Assembly: GCA_900543815.1 (NCBI GenBank)
Contig: UQST01000008.1
Span: 1 to 64,000, forward strand
DNA: 64,000 nucleotides
Source: an uncultured Prevotellaceae bacterium
GTDB taxonomy: Bacteria; Bacteroidota; Bacteroidia; Bacteroidales; Bacteroidaceae
Direction of reading: 5' to 3'
Part shown: in pieces, positions 26,190 through 35,089 of the stretch
Layout: each line of letters opens with the position of its first letter
Position numbering within the stretch: position 1 is the first letter of the stretch
Made by a program: the position numbers and the translations under genes
The notes under the pieces: model-generated
Databases searched by the model: none
Told to the model about the DNA's origin: nothing
Seen by the model: only the letters and a program-made list of their open reading frames with translations

Positions 26190-26489
26190 AACCGCCCGCC
26201 CGGCACTGCGCAGGGACAAGAGCGGAGACGCCTGCGGCACCATCGGCCACAAGGCATCGTTTCGGCCCCGACCAGTGCAGTGCGGTGCATCACCCGTCGC
26301 AGCACGCTGCAACGGCCAACGCAGCACGCTGCATCTCACATCGCAGCGCACTGCACCCCACACAGCTACCGCCTGCCGCATCCAAGGTGCCAGTTTCCAC
26401 GAGGAAGCCCGCCACGCCTGCCCGCCCCCGGCACACGGCCATCAGGCCGGACAAAGAACATTGACAACCATTAAAAAAAATAAAGAAGA
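26190..26489. other. 300-nt gap with repeat copy C
   Basis: Between two same-strand genes of the iron/haem cluster. It holds the third copy of the four-box element and a GC-rich flank; the last 40 nt before the imelysin gene are A-rich. No TAnnTTTG promoter was found. Confidence 0.55.
26277..26355. repeat. four-box 22-bp repeat element, copy C
   Basis: Boxes GCAGTGCGGTGC (26277), GCAGCACGCTGC (26299), GCAGCACGCTGC (26321) and GCAGCGCACTGC (26343), each exactly 22 nt from the next. The first box is close to the reverse complement of the last, so the element is roughly symmetrical overall. Confidence 0.85.
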
Positions 26490-27698
26490 ATGAAGAAGAA
26501 CGTATTTCTGGTGGCCCTGCTGGCTATGGGCCTGACCACCTTCACCGCTTGCGATGAGGAGAACAACGAGAAGACTATCCCCGAGGGAATAGCTGATGTG
26601 AACTTTGAAGAGGACCAGACAGTCGTGACCGACGCCAACCTGACCAACTGGGTGCAGTATAGCGTGCAGGTGGCAAACCTCCTGACCAAGGATGCCTCTG
26701 ACCTGAAGAACGCCTGGACCGCCAGTTACAACGGCGGCGATGCCTACTCCGAGCAGTTCAAGAACCCGGGTCCAGGCAAGACCTTTGCCAGTTACAGCAA
26801 CTGCGTACAGCAGATCATCGAGGGCTGCGCCGACATCGCCAACGAGGTGGGAACAGCCAAGATAGGCGAGCCACGCGACCTGTGGGAGAAAGGAAGCTAC
26901 AAGGATGCCGTTTATGCCGTGGAGTCCTGGTACAGCTTCCACTCTATCGACGACTACACAAACAACATCCTCTCCATCCGCAACGCGGTGTATGGCACAC
27001 GCAACGGCGAGCAGGCAGCACAGTCGGTGGCTTCCTACCTGAAAGCCAACAATGTGTCGCTCTACAACAGCCTTGTCACGAAAATCAACACAGCCGTCAA
27101 TGCCATCCAGGGCATCAAGAGCCCCCTGCGCAGCTACCTCGGCAGCAACACCGTGCTGGCAGCCCAGGATGCATGCTCGGCACTGGAGAAGGTGCTCACC
27201 AACGACCTCAAGCCTGTGATGATGGCCGCCAGCGAAGAGGACCTGAAGCCCATCATCATCAATTACACCGACCATGTGGTGCTGCCCACATACGCCGACC
27301 TGCTGGCCGACAACACAGCGCTGAACACCGCCATCCGCACTCTGGCCAACACCGCAGGCGAGTACCAGGCAGGCACCAAGACGGTGGCCGACGTGAACCA
27401 GGCCTTCAAGGCAGCCGCAACACAGTGGGTCACAGCCCGCGAACCGTGGGAGACCAGCGAGGCCTTCCTCTTTGGTCCTGTGGCCGACAAGGGTCTGGAC
27501 CCCAACATGGACTCGTGGCCCCTGGACGTGGATGCCCTGAAGAACACCCTGGCAAGCGGCAAGTTTGACAACCTGACCTGGGAAGGCGAGTTCAACGAGG
27601 ACGATGAGACCATCGCAGCCGTGCAGAACGTGCGCGGATTCCACACACTGGAGTTCCTGCTCTTCTACAATGGCAAACCACGCACACTCAGCAAATAA
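26490..27698 (+). CDS. imelysin family iron-binding lipoprotein
   Basis: A 402-residue lipoprotein (VALLAMGLTTFTAC, Cys about 22) of the imelysin family, periplasm-facing proteins implicated in iron uptake. The GxHxxE signature is GFHTLEF near residue 386, and the helical repeats typical of the two four-helix bundles fill the rest. In other bacteria imelysins occur beside di-haem oxidoreductases, the arrangement seen here with the gene at 27822. It likely binds iron or an iron-containing ligand; the electron donor would be the neighbouring cytochromes. Confidence 0.88.
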   Translation: MKKNVFLVALLAMGLTTFTACDEENNEKTIPEGIADVNFEEDQTVVTDANLTNWVQYSVQVANLLTKDASDLKNAWTASYNGGDAYSEQFKNPGPGKTFASYSNCVQQIIEGCADIANEVGTAKIGEPRDLWEKGSYKDAVYAVESWYSFHSIDDYTNNILSIRNAVYGTRNGEQAAQSVASYLKANNVSLYNSLVTKINTAVNAIQGIKSPLRSYLGSNTVLAAQDACSALEKVLTNDLKPVMMAASEEDLKPIIINYTDHVVLPTYADLLADNTALNTAIRTLANTAGEYQAGTKTVADVNQAFKAAATQWVTAREPWETSEAFLFGPVADKGLDPNMDSWPLDVDALKNTLASGKFDNLTWEGEFNEDDETIAAVQNVRGFHTLEFLLFYNGKPRTLSK

Positions 27699-27821
27699 CC
27701 CCACGCACATAATATATAAGGTGTAGCTTTAATAGTTTATAAAGAAGCGAGAATGTGGATGCGGAACTCCCCGGAGAACCGTATCCACTCTTGCGGTAAA
27801 GGAAAAAAACGTATTTTACAC

Positions 27822-29297
27822 ATGAACAAGTTTCTATTGTCATCATTGTCCGTCATGCTCCTCTGCGGCCTGGCCAGCTGCGAGGACGACGATACATACG
27901 ACGTCACAGACATAGAAATCCCCGAAGGATATGCACTCAGCGCAGGCACCTCAACCACCTTCAACAATTCTTCTTTCGCCTACGATACCGATGCCGACTG
28001 GATTGCAAGCATACCTGCCAACCAGAAGCGCTTTACCAAGGGAGATGGTCTGTACGACGACGCACGCTCACAGAGCGAAGGACTGGGGCCGGTGTATGCT
28101 GGCTACAGCTGCGGCTCGTGCCACCGCAACGCAGGCCGCACCAAGCCTGCACTGTGGACGCAGACAGGCACCGACCCCGATGGGACACCCGTATATGGCA
28201 GCGGCGCGTACGGATTCAGCAGCATGCTGGTCTATATCTCACGCAAGAACGGAGCCTTCTTCCAGAACTACGGACGCGTACTTCACGACCAGAGTATCTA
28301 CGGCGTGAAGGCTGAGGGAAAGCTCGAATGCCGCTGGCACTACCAGAAGTACCAGTTCCCCGATGGCGAGGAGTACGAACTGGTGCATCCCCAATACACC
28401 ATCAAGGACTGGTACGCACCGTATGGCAACACCGGCGACCCCATTACAGCCGATGACCTCTTCTGCACGGTGCGCATCCCGCTGCGGCATGTGGGCATGG
28501 GGCTAATGATGGCACTCGACCGACACGAAATAGAGCAACTGGCACAGAAGAGCAATTACCCCGAATACGGAATAAGCGGACGATGCAACTACATCACCGA
28601 GCGCGGAATGAAGCAGCTGGGCCTGAGCGGCAACAAGGCGCAGCACGCCGACCTCACCGTGGAGCTTGGATTCTCGAGCGATATGGGCTGCACCAACAGC
28701 CGCTACCCCGAGGAGATATGCAAGGGGCAGTCTCAGATGAAGGACGGATCGATGATGGGACTCCTCTACAGCCAGCTCGACGTGAGCACCGAGGACATGG
28801 AGAACGTGGACTTATACCTGCACGGACTGGGAGTCCCCGCACGACGCAACGTCAACGACCCGCAAGTGAAGCATGGCGAAAAGATGTTCTATCAGGCCAA
28901 GTGCCACCTGTGCCACGTGACCACACTGCACACACGGCCGCGAGGAGCCACGCTGCTCAACGGCACCGAACTGCCCTGGCTGGGCGGACAGACCATACAT
29001 CCCTATAGCGACTATCTGCTCCACGACATGGGCAGCGAGATAATGGGTGTGGGACTCAACGACCATTACGTGAGCGGCCTGGCACAGGGCAATGAGTGGC
29101 GCACCACACCGCTGTGGGGCATCGGACTGCAAGAGAAGGTCAACGCACACACCTACTTCCTGCACGACGGCCGCGCACGCAACTTCACCGAAGCCATCAT
29201 GTGGCATGGGGGCGAGGGCGAGGCATCGAAGAACCTCTTCGCCAAGATGAGCCGCGAAGACCGCTCCGCACTCATAAAGTTCCTGGAATCATTATAA
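27822..29297 (+). CDS. di-haem oxidoreductase (DUF1111), lipoprotein
   Basis: A 491-residue lipoprotein (LSVMLLCGLASC) with two c-type haem motifs, CGSCH (about residue 97-101) and CHLCH (about 366-370), matching the di-haem oxidoreductase (DHOR) group related to MauG and cytochrome c peroxidases. Distal signatures LNGTELPWLGGQ and FLHDGRARNFTEAIMWHGGEG are typical. It probably oxidises or reduces a periplasmic substrate, perhaps iron bound by the adjacent imelysin. The start at 27822 supplies the lipoprotein signal; an in-frame ATG at 27753 would place 23 residues before it. Confidence 0.9.
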   Translation: MNKFLLSSLSVMLLCGLASCEDDDTYDVTDIEIPEGYALSAGTSTTFNNSSFAYDTDADWIASIPANQKRFTKGDGLYDDARSQSEGLGPVYAGYSCGSCHRNAGRTKPALWTQTGTDPDGTPVYGSGAYGFSSMLVYISRKNGAFFQNYGRVLHDQSIYGVKAEGKLECRWHYQKYQFPDGEEYELVHPQYTIKDWYAPYGNTGDPITADDLFCTVRIPLRHVGMGLMMALDRHEIEQLAQKSNYPEYGISGRCNYITERGMKQLGLSGNKAQHADLTVELGFSSDMGCTNSRYPEEICKGQSQMKDGSMMGLLYSQLDVSTEDMENVDLYLHGLGVPARRNVNDPQVKHGEKMFYQAKCHLCHVTTLHTRPRGATLLNGTELPWLGGQTIHPYSDYLLHDMGSEIMGVGLNDHYVSGLAQGNEWRTTPLWGIGLQEKVNAHTYFLHDGRARNFTEAIMWHGGEGEASKNLFAKMSREDRSALIKFLESL

Positions 29298-29318
29298 ACA
29301 GACAACAATACACACATC

Positions 29319-30647
29319 ATGAGAAAGATATTCACCGTGGCCGTCATGGCACTGGCCACCCTGCCCGTCATGGCTGACGAGCAACCCGAAACACAGCCCA
29401 AGCAGGCCGAGAACGAGAAGGCCGTATTCGAGAAGTACAATATACAGAGCGCACAACTCAAGCACGAGTCGCCCGCCATCGACATGGAGAACGGCGTGCT
29501 GGGCATTGCCGACGACCGAGGATTCACCCTGCAGAGCAAGGACGGCCGCTTCATCTTCAAGCCCTACCTCTTCATGCAGACACGGCTGAACCTCAACTAT
29601 TACGACGACGAGGGGCTGGACAAGGCCTACAACCAGGACAACGTGGCCAACTCAGGCTTCTCCATCCCCTATGCCATACTGGGTTTCACGGGCAAGACAT
29701 TCGGCCGTCTGGACTATAACCTGAGCATCAACGCGGCTGCCACAGGCGCCAACGTGCTGCAGCAGGCATGGGTGGACTACTGCGTGAACCCCGCTGTGCG
29801 GTTCCGCGCAGGCAAGTTCAAGACTCCCTTCACCCACGCTTACCTCACCACGCTGGGCGAGACGCTCTTCCCCCTGCTGCCCACCTCGCTCACAGCCACC
29901 AGCATCATGCCCCACACGCTCAATGCCGTCACCCCCACCATAGGCACGGGCTTCGACCTCGGCATCGAGATCCACGGCACGGCGCGCCTGAACAAACAGA
30001 AGCCCGAAGGCTGGCACATGGGCTATGAGGCCGGACTGTGGAACGGCACAGGGGCCGGTGTGAACACCGCCACCAAGACCTTCTCCGACGACTGGCACAT
30101 CCCCTCGCTGCTCTACGCAGGCCGCATCACATTCATGCCCTGGGGCAAGATGCCCGCCACACAGGGCAACAGCCACATGCTCAAAGGCCGCCACATGCTC
30201 TTCGGCATCAGCGGCGGACTGAATGTGGAGAGCGAAAGCGAGAGCACCAATGACGGCCGCATGGGAGTGGAATGGAGCATGCTCTACAACCGCTGGTACG
30301 CTGCTGCCGAGGGGTATTGGATGCACGTGGGCTTCACCAAGCGGCAGAAGATAGACCGCAGCTTCAATTACTGGGGAGCCTATGGGCAGGTGGGATACTT
30401 CTTCACCCATGCGCTGCAGGCCGGTGTGCGCTATGACTTCCTCGACCGAAACGGCTCCACCAAGGACGGCATCCTCAACATGCCTGCCGTGGTGCTCAAT
30501 TACTACATCAACAAATGCAACCTCAAGCTCTCGGGCATGTACCAGTTCACGGGCCGCTACGGCCATAAGACACAGCTCGACCGCGACAACGACGACCTGG
30601 GCATCAGCACCCACACGGCCAGCGTGCAGCTTCAGTACTGCTTCTGA
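29319..30647 (+). CDS. outer-membrane porin, second of the cluster
   Basis: A 442-residue exported barrel protein (signal MRKIFTVAVMALATLPVMA). The middle matches OprO/P-like porins: DGRFIFKPYLFMQTRLNL, FRAGKFKTPF and GYEAGLWNG; the C-terminus ends with the classical aromatic residue (VQLQYCF). It begins 21 nt after the di-haem protein and is clearly cotranscribed. A short charged region lies between signal and barrel (residues about 25-60). It is not closely similar to the porin at 24750 and lacks that protein's coiled-coil tail. Substrate unknown; an iron chelate or anion is plausible from context. Confidence 0.82.
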   Translation: MRKIFTVAVMALATLPVMADEQPETQPKQAENEKAVFEKYNIQSAQLKHESPAIDMENGVLGIADDRGFTLQSKDGRFIFKPYLFMQTRLNLNYYDDEGLDKAYNQDNVANSGFSIPYAILGFTGKTFGRLDYNLSINAAATGANVLQQAWVDYCVNPAVRFRAGKFKTPFTHAYLTTLGETLFPLLPTSLTATSIMPHTLNAVTPTIGTGFDLGIEIHGTARLNKQKPEGWHMGYEAGLWNGTGAGVNTATKTFSDDWHIPSLLYAGRITFMPWGKMPATQGNSHMLKGRHMLFGISGGLNVESESESTNDGRMGVEWSMLYNRWYAAAEGYWMHVGFTKRQKIDRSFNYWGAYGQVGYFFTHALQAGVRYDFLDRNGSTKDGILNMPAVVLNYYINKCNLKLSGMYQFTGRYGHKTQLDRDNDDLGISTHTASVQLQYCF

Positions 30648-30678
30648 CCGATGTCATGCAGATAGGAGAACGTAGCGT

Positions 30679-31443
30679 ATGAGACGATTCATCAGGACAA
30701 GACTTCTGCTGCACCTGCTTGTGCTGGGGGCAGCAGCGCTGCTGGGCAGTTGCGACAGCGGCGACATCATCGACACGCACTACACAGTGAACGGCAAGGG
30801 ACACAACGTGAAACTGACTGCCAGCCTGCACGGACTGGCCTCGTTGCCCGCCGGCTACACGCTGGCACTGGCCGGATTCCAGGAAGGGAGCAATTATGCC
30901 GTGATGCAGCGCGCCATTCCAGCAGGCACCGGAGAGGACTCCCTGCAGCTGGTGCTCGCCAATGTGGGGAGCAACGTGCAGACTGTGGAGCTGGCCGTAA
31001 CCAACAATCTGCGCGAGCGCATCCTGTCGCTCGCCTCGGTGAAGCTGGATGACTATGAGGGCCAGACCGACACCATACGCCTGGACATGGGCGTGCTGGA
31101 CGTGAGTGCAACGGGCTGTCTGCAGCGGGGCATGCTGGACAAGGCATGCGTGCAGTGCCATGGGGCCAACGGACACAAGGCGGCGGGACTGGATCTCACA
31201 GAGGGCTACACCAGTGCCGACTTAGTGAACGTGGCCAGCACCACACACCCCGACCAGATGCGCGTGGCAGGCGGCAACCCCGAGGGAAGCCTGCTGTGGC
31301 ACATCCTCAACGACGGTGGCGAGAACATCCTGAACTATAACCACACCGAAGTCATCAGCAGTCACTTCAAGGACAATCTGGCTGAGGTGAGGACTTACTT
31401 GCGCAAGTGGATAGAGGCCCAGCCGGCTGCCACAGACAAATAA
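30679..31443 (+). CDS. mono-haem cytochrome c lipoprotein
   Basis: A 254-residue lipoprotein (VLGAAALLGSC). Residues about 30-145 form a beta-rich domain with no clear match; the C-terminal part carries one haem motif, CVQCH, followed by GANGHKAAGLDLTEGY and later Met and His residues that could supply the sixth ligand. It would shuttle electrons to or from the di-haem protein. It starts 31 nt after the porin and ends the four-gene run before a promoter-like TAACTTTG at 31478. Confidence 0.83.
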   Translation: MRRFIRTRLLLHLLVLGAAALLGSCDSGDIIDTHYTVNGKGHNVKLTASLHGLASLPAGYTLALAGFQEGSNYAVMQRAIPAGTGEDSLQLVLANVGSNVQTVELAVTNNLRERILSLASVKLDDYEGQTDTIRLDMGVLDVSATGCLQRGMLDKACVQCHGANGHKAAGLDLTEGYTSADLVNVASTTHPDQMRVAGGNPEGSLLWHILNDGGENILNYNHTEVISSHFKDNLAEVRTYLRKWIEAQPAATDK

Positions 31444-31477
31444 TCGCATTTCATCCGTCAAAGATGAGGAATATTCG

Positions 31478-31485
31478 TAACTTTG
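31478..31485 (+). promoter_or_regulatory. -7 box upstream of the Rid-family gene
   Basis: TAACTTTG, 22 nt before the ATG at 31508, suggests the Rid/CcsBA pair can be transcribed separately from the cytochrome genes. No TTG is found at the expected distance. Confidence 0.4.
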
Positions 31486-31507
31486 CAAACAGAAAGAAAT
31501 CATAAGA

Positions 31508-32653
31508 ATGGCTATTAGATACGACAAGATAAACCTGAGCGACCTGGGCGTAAGAGCCGAGGTGGCACGATTTGACGCGCGTGGCGAGGTGACCGAATGG
31601 CACGTGATGCTGCATGTAGAGCCGCGCTGCGACCTGTTCCAGAAGCAGATGCAGCGCATCTATGAGGCAGAGGACCGCCTGACCGGCATGCCGGGATTTG
31701 AGGGCTCGCGCTATGTGATGAAGCGCTATTTCCTCTCCGACAGCACCAACCAGCAGCCGCTCATGCGCAAGCAGCCCGACATCTCCATCAGCATCATACA
31801 GCAGCAGCCGCTCGACGGCAGCAAGATAGCCGTGTGGCTGTACATGCAAAGCCACACACAAGTGGCCAACGAGAACGGCATGGTGGTGGTGTCGCACAAC
31901 GGATACAAGCATCTGTGGAAGATGGGGATGCACCAGCACAAGGGCGACAGCGCATGGCAGACCGAGAGCGTGCTCATTGAATATGAGGAGGCACTGCAGA
32001 ACTTCGGTGCCACACTGGCCGACAACTGTGTGCGCACATGGTTCTTCGTGAGGGACGTAGATACGCAGTATGCAGGCATGGTGAAGGCACGCAAGGACAA
32101 CTTCACCGAGCAGGGACTCACACAGGACACCCACTACATAGCCAGCACAGGCATAGGCGGACTGCCTGCCGACACGCGTGCACTCGTACAGATGGGCACT
32201 TATGCCCTGGTGGGATTCCGCCCCGAGCAGCAGCGCTACCTGTATGCACCCACCCACCTGAACCCCACCTATGAGTATGGAGTGACCTTCGAGCGAGGCA
32301 CCTGCATGGAGTATGGCGACCGCGCCCACGTCTTCATCTCGGGCACAGCCAGCATCGACAACAAGGGCAACGTGCTCTACGTGGGCGACATAGTGCGCCA
32401 GACACAGCGCATGTGGGAGAATGTGGAGACACTGCTGGCCGAGGCCGACACCTCGTTCAGCGACGTGATGCACATCGTGGTATATCTTCGCGACACCGCC
32501 GATTACGCCACCGTGCAGCGTATGTTTGCCGAGCGTTACCCCAACATACCCACTGTGATAGCCCTCGCACCCGTGTGCCGCCCCACATGGCTCATCGAGA
32601 TGGAGTGCATCGCAGCAAAGCAGAGAGACAACGTTGACTACCAGGATTTTTAG
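31508..32653 (+). CDS. Rid-family / chorismatase-like two-domain protein
   Basis: A 381-residue cytosolic protein. The C-terminal ~130 residues have the RidA/YjgF fold (HVFISGTASIDNKGNVLYVGD, ADTSFSDVMHIVVYLRD, PTVIALAPVCRPTWLIEMECIA), and the N-terminal half resembles the matching half of chorismatase/FkbO-type proteins. RidA proteins deaminate reactive enamines, but an Arg in the usual catalytic position is not obvious apart from CRPTWLIE. Its 3' end overlaps the CcsBA gene by 20 nt. A pairing with cytochrome assembly is seen here; its meaning is unknown. Confidence 0.75.
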   Translation: MAIRYDKINLSDLGVRAEVARFDARGEVTEWHVMLHVEPRCDLFQKQMQRIYEAEDRLTGMPGFEGSRYVMKRYFLSDSTNQQPLMRKQPDISISIIQQQPLDGSKIAVWLYMQSHTQVANENGMVVVSHNGYKHLWKMGMHQHKGDSAWQTESVLIEYEEALQNFGATLADNCVRTWFFVRDVDTQYAGMVKARKDNFTEQGLTQDTHYIASTGIGGLPADTRALVQMGTYALVGFRPEQQRYLYAPTHLNPTYEYGVTFERGTCMEYGDRAHVFISGTASIDNKGNVLYVGDIVRQTQRMWENVETLLAEADTSFSDVMHIVVYLRDTADYATVQRMFAERYPNIPTVIALAPVCRPTWLIEMECIAAKQRDNVDYQDF

Positions 32654-34481
32654 ACTCATGCCCTTCCTGGCCCTGGGGCTTGCGGCTGTGGCCGTGGCCA
32701 CCGCCACTCTGGTGGAGGCTTCCCAGGGTACTGCCATAGCCCATCAGATGGTCTATGGCACGGGATGGTTCCGCCTGCTGTGGTTCGCCTCGGCGGCATC
32801 GGGACTGTACCTTATCATAAAGAGACACCTGTGGAGACGCTCCATGGGTGTCTTCGGTCTGCACCTGAGCCTGCTGGTCATCCTGCTGGGAGCCTTTGTC
32901 ACCTCGCTCACCAGCCACCACGGAATGCTGCATCTGCGCCAGGGCGAACCGGTGAGCCAGTACATGGAGGGAGACCGGCTGCGTCCCCTGCCCTGCACGC
33001 TCAGGCTCGACAGCTTCAGTGTGCAGTGCTACCCAGGCACCTCGGCGCCCCAGGACTATGTGAGCCTCATCACCCTGCACCCCTCTGAGGGACAGATGCG
33101 GGTGTCGATGAACCGCATAGGACACCTGCAGGGCTACCGTATCTACCAGAGTTCCTACGACGAGGACCGGCGTGGCAGCATCCTCTCCATCACCTACGAC
33201 CCATGGGGCACGGCCATCACCTATGCAGGCTATGCGCTGCTGGGACTGTGCATGATGCTCATCACGTGGCCCCGGAAGCGGCGCGCCCCCAGGCGGGCGA
33301 TGCTCGTGCTGCTGATGCCCCTGCTGGGCGTGGCGGCACAGGCAGCCCGGCCCCTGCCCAGCATAGCCAGGGACAAGGCGGCCATGATGGAGCGTGAGCA
33401 GGTGGTGTGGAACGGCCGCGTGGCACCCATGGGCACCATGTGCCAGGAGTTTCTGCTCAAAGTGTATGGCCGGCGAACCTACCACGGTCTCACCGCCACG
33501 CAGGTGGTGTGCAGCATGACACTGAGGCCCGAGGAGTGGTCGGCCCAGCCCCTCATCAAGGTGGGGCGCGGCGAGTACCGCTCGTTTGCCAGCTTCGTCG
33601 ATTACAGTTCGATGCCGCCACGCCTGAAGGACGTGGACAAGGCCGACGGAAAGGTGCGCGAGAAGGTGGGTCTCATGCTCATGCTCATGCAGGGCACGCT
33701 CTTTACCGAGGTGCCCGCAGAGGGCCACAGGCTGAGTGCCTCGAGGGTGAGTGCCGAACTGCTGTACAACAGCACCGACTGGACTCTGCTCTGCATGGCA
33801 TCGGCCTTCGTGCTCGCCCTGCTGCTGGTGCTCTCCACCCTGAGGCGCACGCAGTGGTGTACCGTCCCCGCCGGTATGCTCCACGGTGCACTGGCACTGC
33901 TGCTCACCCTGCTGCTGGGCGTACGCTGGTACATAGCCGGCCATATCCCCCTGAGCAACGGCTACGAGACCATGCTCTTCGTATCCTTCTGCCTCACCTG
34001 CGGCACCCTGCTGGTGGGCAGGACCAGAGTGCGTGCCTTTGGCGCCCTGGCCACTGCCTTCATGCTGCTGGTGGCGCATCTGGGCGAGATAAACCCGCAG
34101 ATCACCTCACTCATGCCCGTTCTCCACAGCCCCTGGCTCAGCGCACACGTGAGCATCATCATGGTCAGCTACGCCCTGCTGGCCCTCTCGATGGTGGAGC
34201 GCAGCCTGCTGCGCCCGGCCGTCTTCTGTCTGGCTGCGGGCATCTTCCTGGGTGCCGTGTGGGCCAATGTGTCATGGGGCACCTATTGGAGTTGGGACCC
34301 CAAGGAGAGCTGGGCGCTGGTGTGCCTCATCGTATATAGCATGCCGCTCCACACCGAGTCGCTCCCGTGGTTCCGCAAGGACAGTCACTACCGCCTATAT
34401 TCGCTGCTCGCCCTCGCCTGCCTGCTGATGACCTACTTCGGGGTCAACTATGTGCTGGGCGGGATGCACAGCTACGCGTGA
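32634..34481 (+). CDS. cytochrome c assembly protein CcsBA (ResBC fusion)
   Basis: A 615-residue membrane protein that exports haem and attaches it to CXXCH motifs (system II). The N-terminal half is ResB/CcsB-like: membrane spans (LGLAAVAVATATLVEA, LLVILLGAFVTSL) and a periplasmic domain. The C-terminal half is CcsA, with about eight spans and the haem-handling tryptophan-rich signature WGTYWSWDPKESWALV, preceded by GHIPLSNGYETMLF. The fusion is normal for Bacteroidetes. It lies directly downstream of genes for two c-type cytochromes, its likely clients. A strong hairpin follows at 34568-34608. Confidence 0.93.
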   Translation: MTTRIFRLMPFLALGLAAVAVATATLVEASQGTAIAHQMVYGTGWFRLLWFASAASGLYLIIKRHLWRRSMGVFGLHLSLLVILLGAFVTSLTSHHGMLHLRQGEPVSQYMEGDRLRPLPCTLRLDSFSVQCYPGTSAPQDYVSLITLHPSEGQMRVSMNRIGHLQGYRIYQSSYDEDRRGSILSITYDPWGTAITYAGYALLGLCMMLITWPRKRRAPRRAMLVLLMPLLGVAAQAARPLPSIARDKAAMMEREQVVWNGRVAPMGTMCQEFLLKVYGRRTYHGLTATQVVCSMTLRPEEWSAQPLIKVGRGEYRSFASFVDYSSMPPRLKDVDKADGKVREKVGLMLMLMQGTLFTEVPAEGHRLSASRVSAELLYNSTDWTLLCMASAFVLALLLVLSTLRRTQWCTVPAGMLHGALALLLTLLLGVRWYIAGHIPLSNGYETMLFVSFCLTCGTLLVGRTRVRAFGALATAFMLLVAHLGEINPQITSLMPVLHSPWLSAHVSIIMVSYALLALSMVERSLLRPAVFCLAAGIFLGAVWANVSWGTYWSWDPKESWALVCLIVYSMPLHTESLPWFRKDSHYRLYSLLALACLLMTYFGVNYVLGGMHSYA

Positions 34482-34567
34482 CAGAGGGGTGCGCCCCCAA
34501 GACCCTCCCAACCTATACCATCCGACAACAGACCGCTCTGCCCGCAGGCAGACGATACCGCCCCATC

Positions 34568-34608
34568 AGTAAGTGCTGCGCAGCAATCTGGCCCGCGCAG
34601 CACTTACT
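34568..34608. terminator. 14-bp hairpin after ccsBA
   Basis: AGTAAGTGCTGCGC (34568-34581) pairs perfectly with 34595-34608 around a 13-nt loop. There is no U-tract. Stem and loop lengths equal those of the 12865-12905 hairpin although the sequence differs. Confidence 0.6.
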
Positions 34609-34640
34609 GCATTTCACCCCATGATTTCGGCTGGAAACAC

Positions 34641-34719
34641 GCAGCGCGGTGCATCGGTCATCGCAACACACTGCATCAGTCATCGCAGCGCGCTGCATCG
34701 GCCAACGCACCGCACTGCG
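34641..34719. repeat. four-box 22-bp repeat element, copy D
   Basis: Boxes GCAGCGCGGTGC (34641), GCAACACACTGC (34663), GCAGCGCGCTGC (34685) and GCACCGCACTGC (34707) with 22-nt steps; spacers TCGGTCATC, TCAGTCATC and TCGGCCAAC are the most regular of the five copies. Confidence 0.85.
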
Positions 34720-34756
34720 CCCCGAGAGGCAACAGCAGAAAGAGATTTTCGCAATA

Positions 34757-34800
34757 CCCCGAACGAAAACGAGAGGCGCCCCGAACGAAAACGGGGAAGA
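34757..34800. repeat. two-unit 22-bp tandem repeat
   Basis: CCCCGAACGAAAACG occurs at 34757 and again at 34779, exactly 22 nt apart; the rest of the unit is only partly conserved. It lies 38 nt after copy D but has an unrelated sequence. Confidence 0.7.
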
Positions 34801-34952
34801 GAGCCTTTTGGCTGGCAAAATGTCTTTCCGCCATCATAAAATTGCAATTCGGGAGTTGCAAAAGTGCCTTTTTCCGCGTTAAAACAGTGTTAAAAACAAC
34901 TTTTTTAGCATTTTTCTTTTCAAATGTAAAACAAGTAAAAACTATTTGTTTT

Positions 34953-34960
34953 TAACTTTG
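34953..34960 (+). promoter_or_regulatory. -7 box for the large T9SS protein gene
   Basis: TAACTTTG at the end of a long AT-rich tract; the inferred leader is about 120 nt. The leader can fold with TGGCC (34979-34983) paired to GGCCA (35019-35023) and GTCACA (34990-34995) to TGTGAC (35013-35018). Confidence 0.45.
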
Positions 34961-35089
34961 TGGAGAAAGATGCCCGTCTGGCCTTTGATGTCACAGGGCT
35001 GTGCGGAGGCCATGTGACGGCCAAAGCACACACAGGACAGCAGGCAGAAGAGCATTTTCAAGTGAACATTAACTACTAATTCAAACCGT

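Larger units (their letters stand above)
34482..35089. other. 608-nt intergenic region with hairpin, repeats and leader
   Basis: It contains the ccsBA hairpin (34568-34608), copy D of the four-box element, a two-unit 22-bp repeat (34757-34800), an AT-rich promoter zone (about 34855-34960) and a structured leader before the 1561-residue protein. No gene is seen. Confidence 0.6.
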
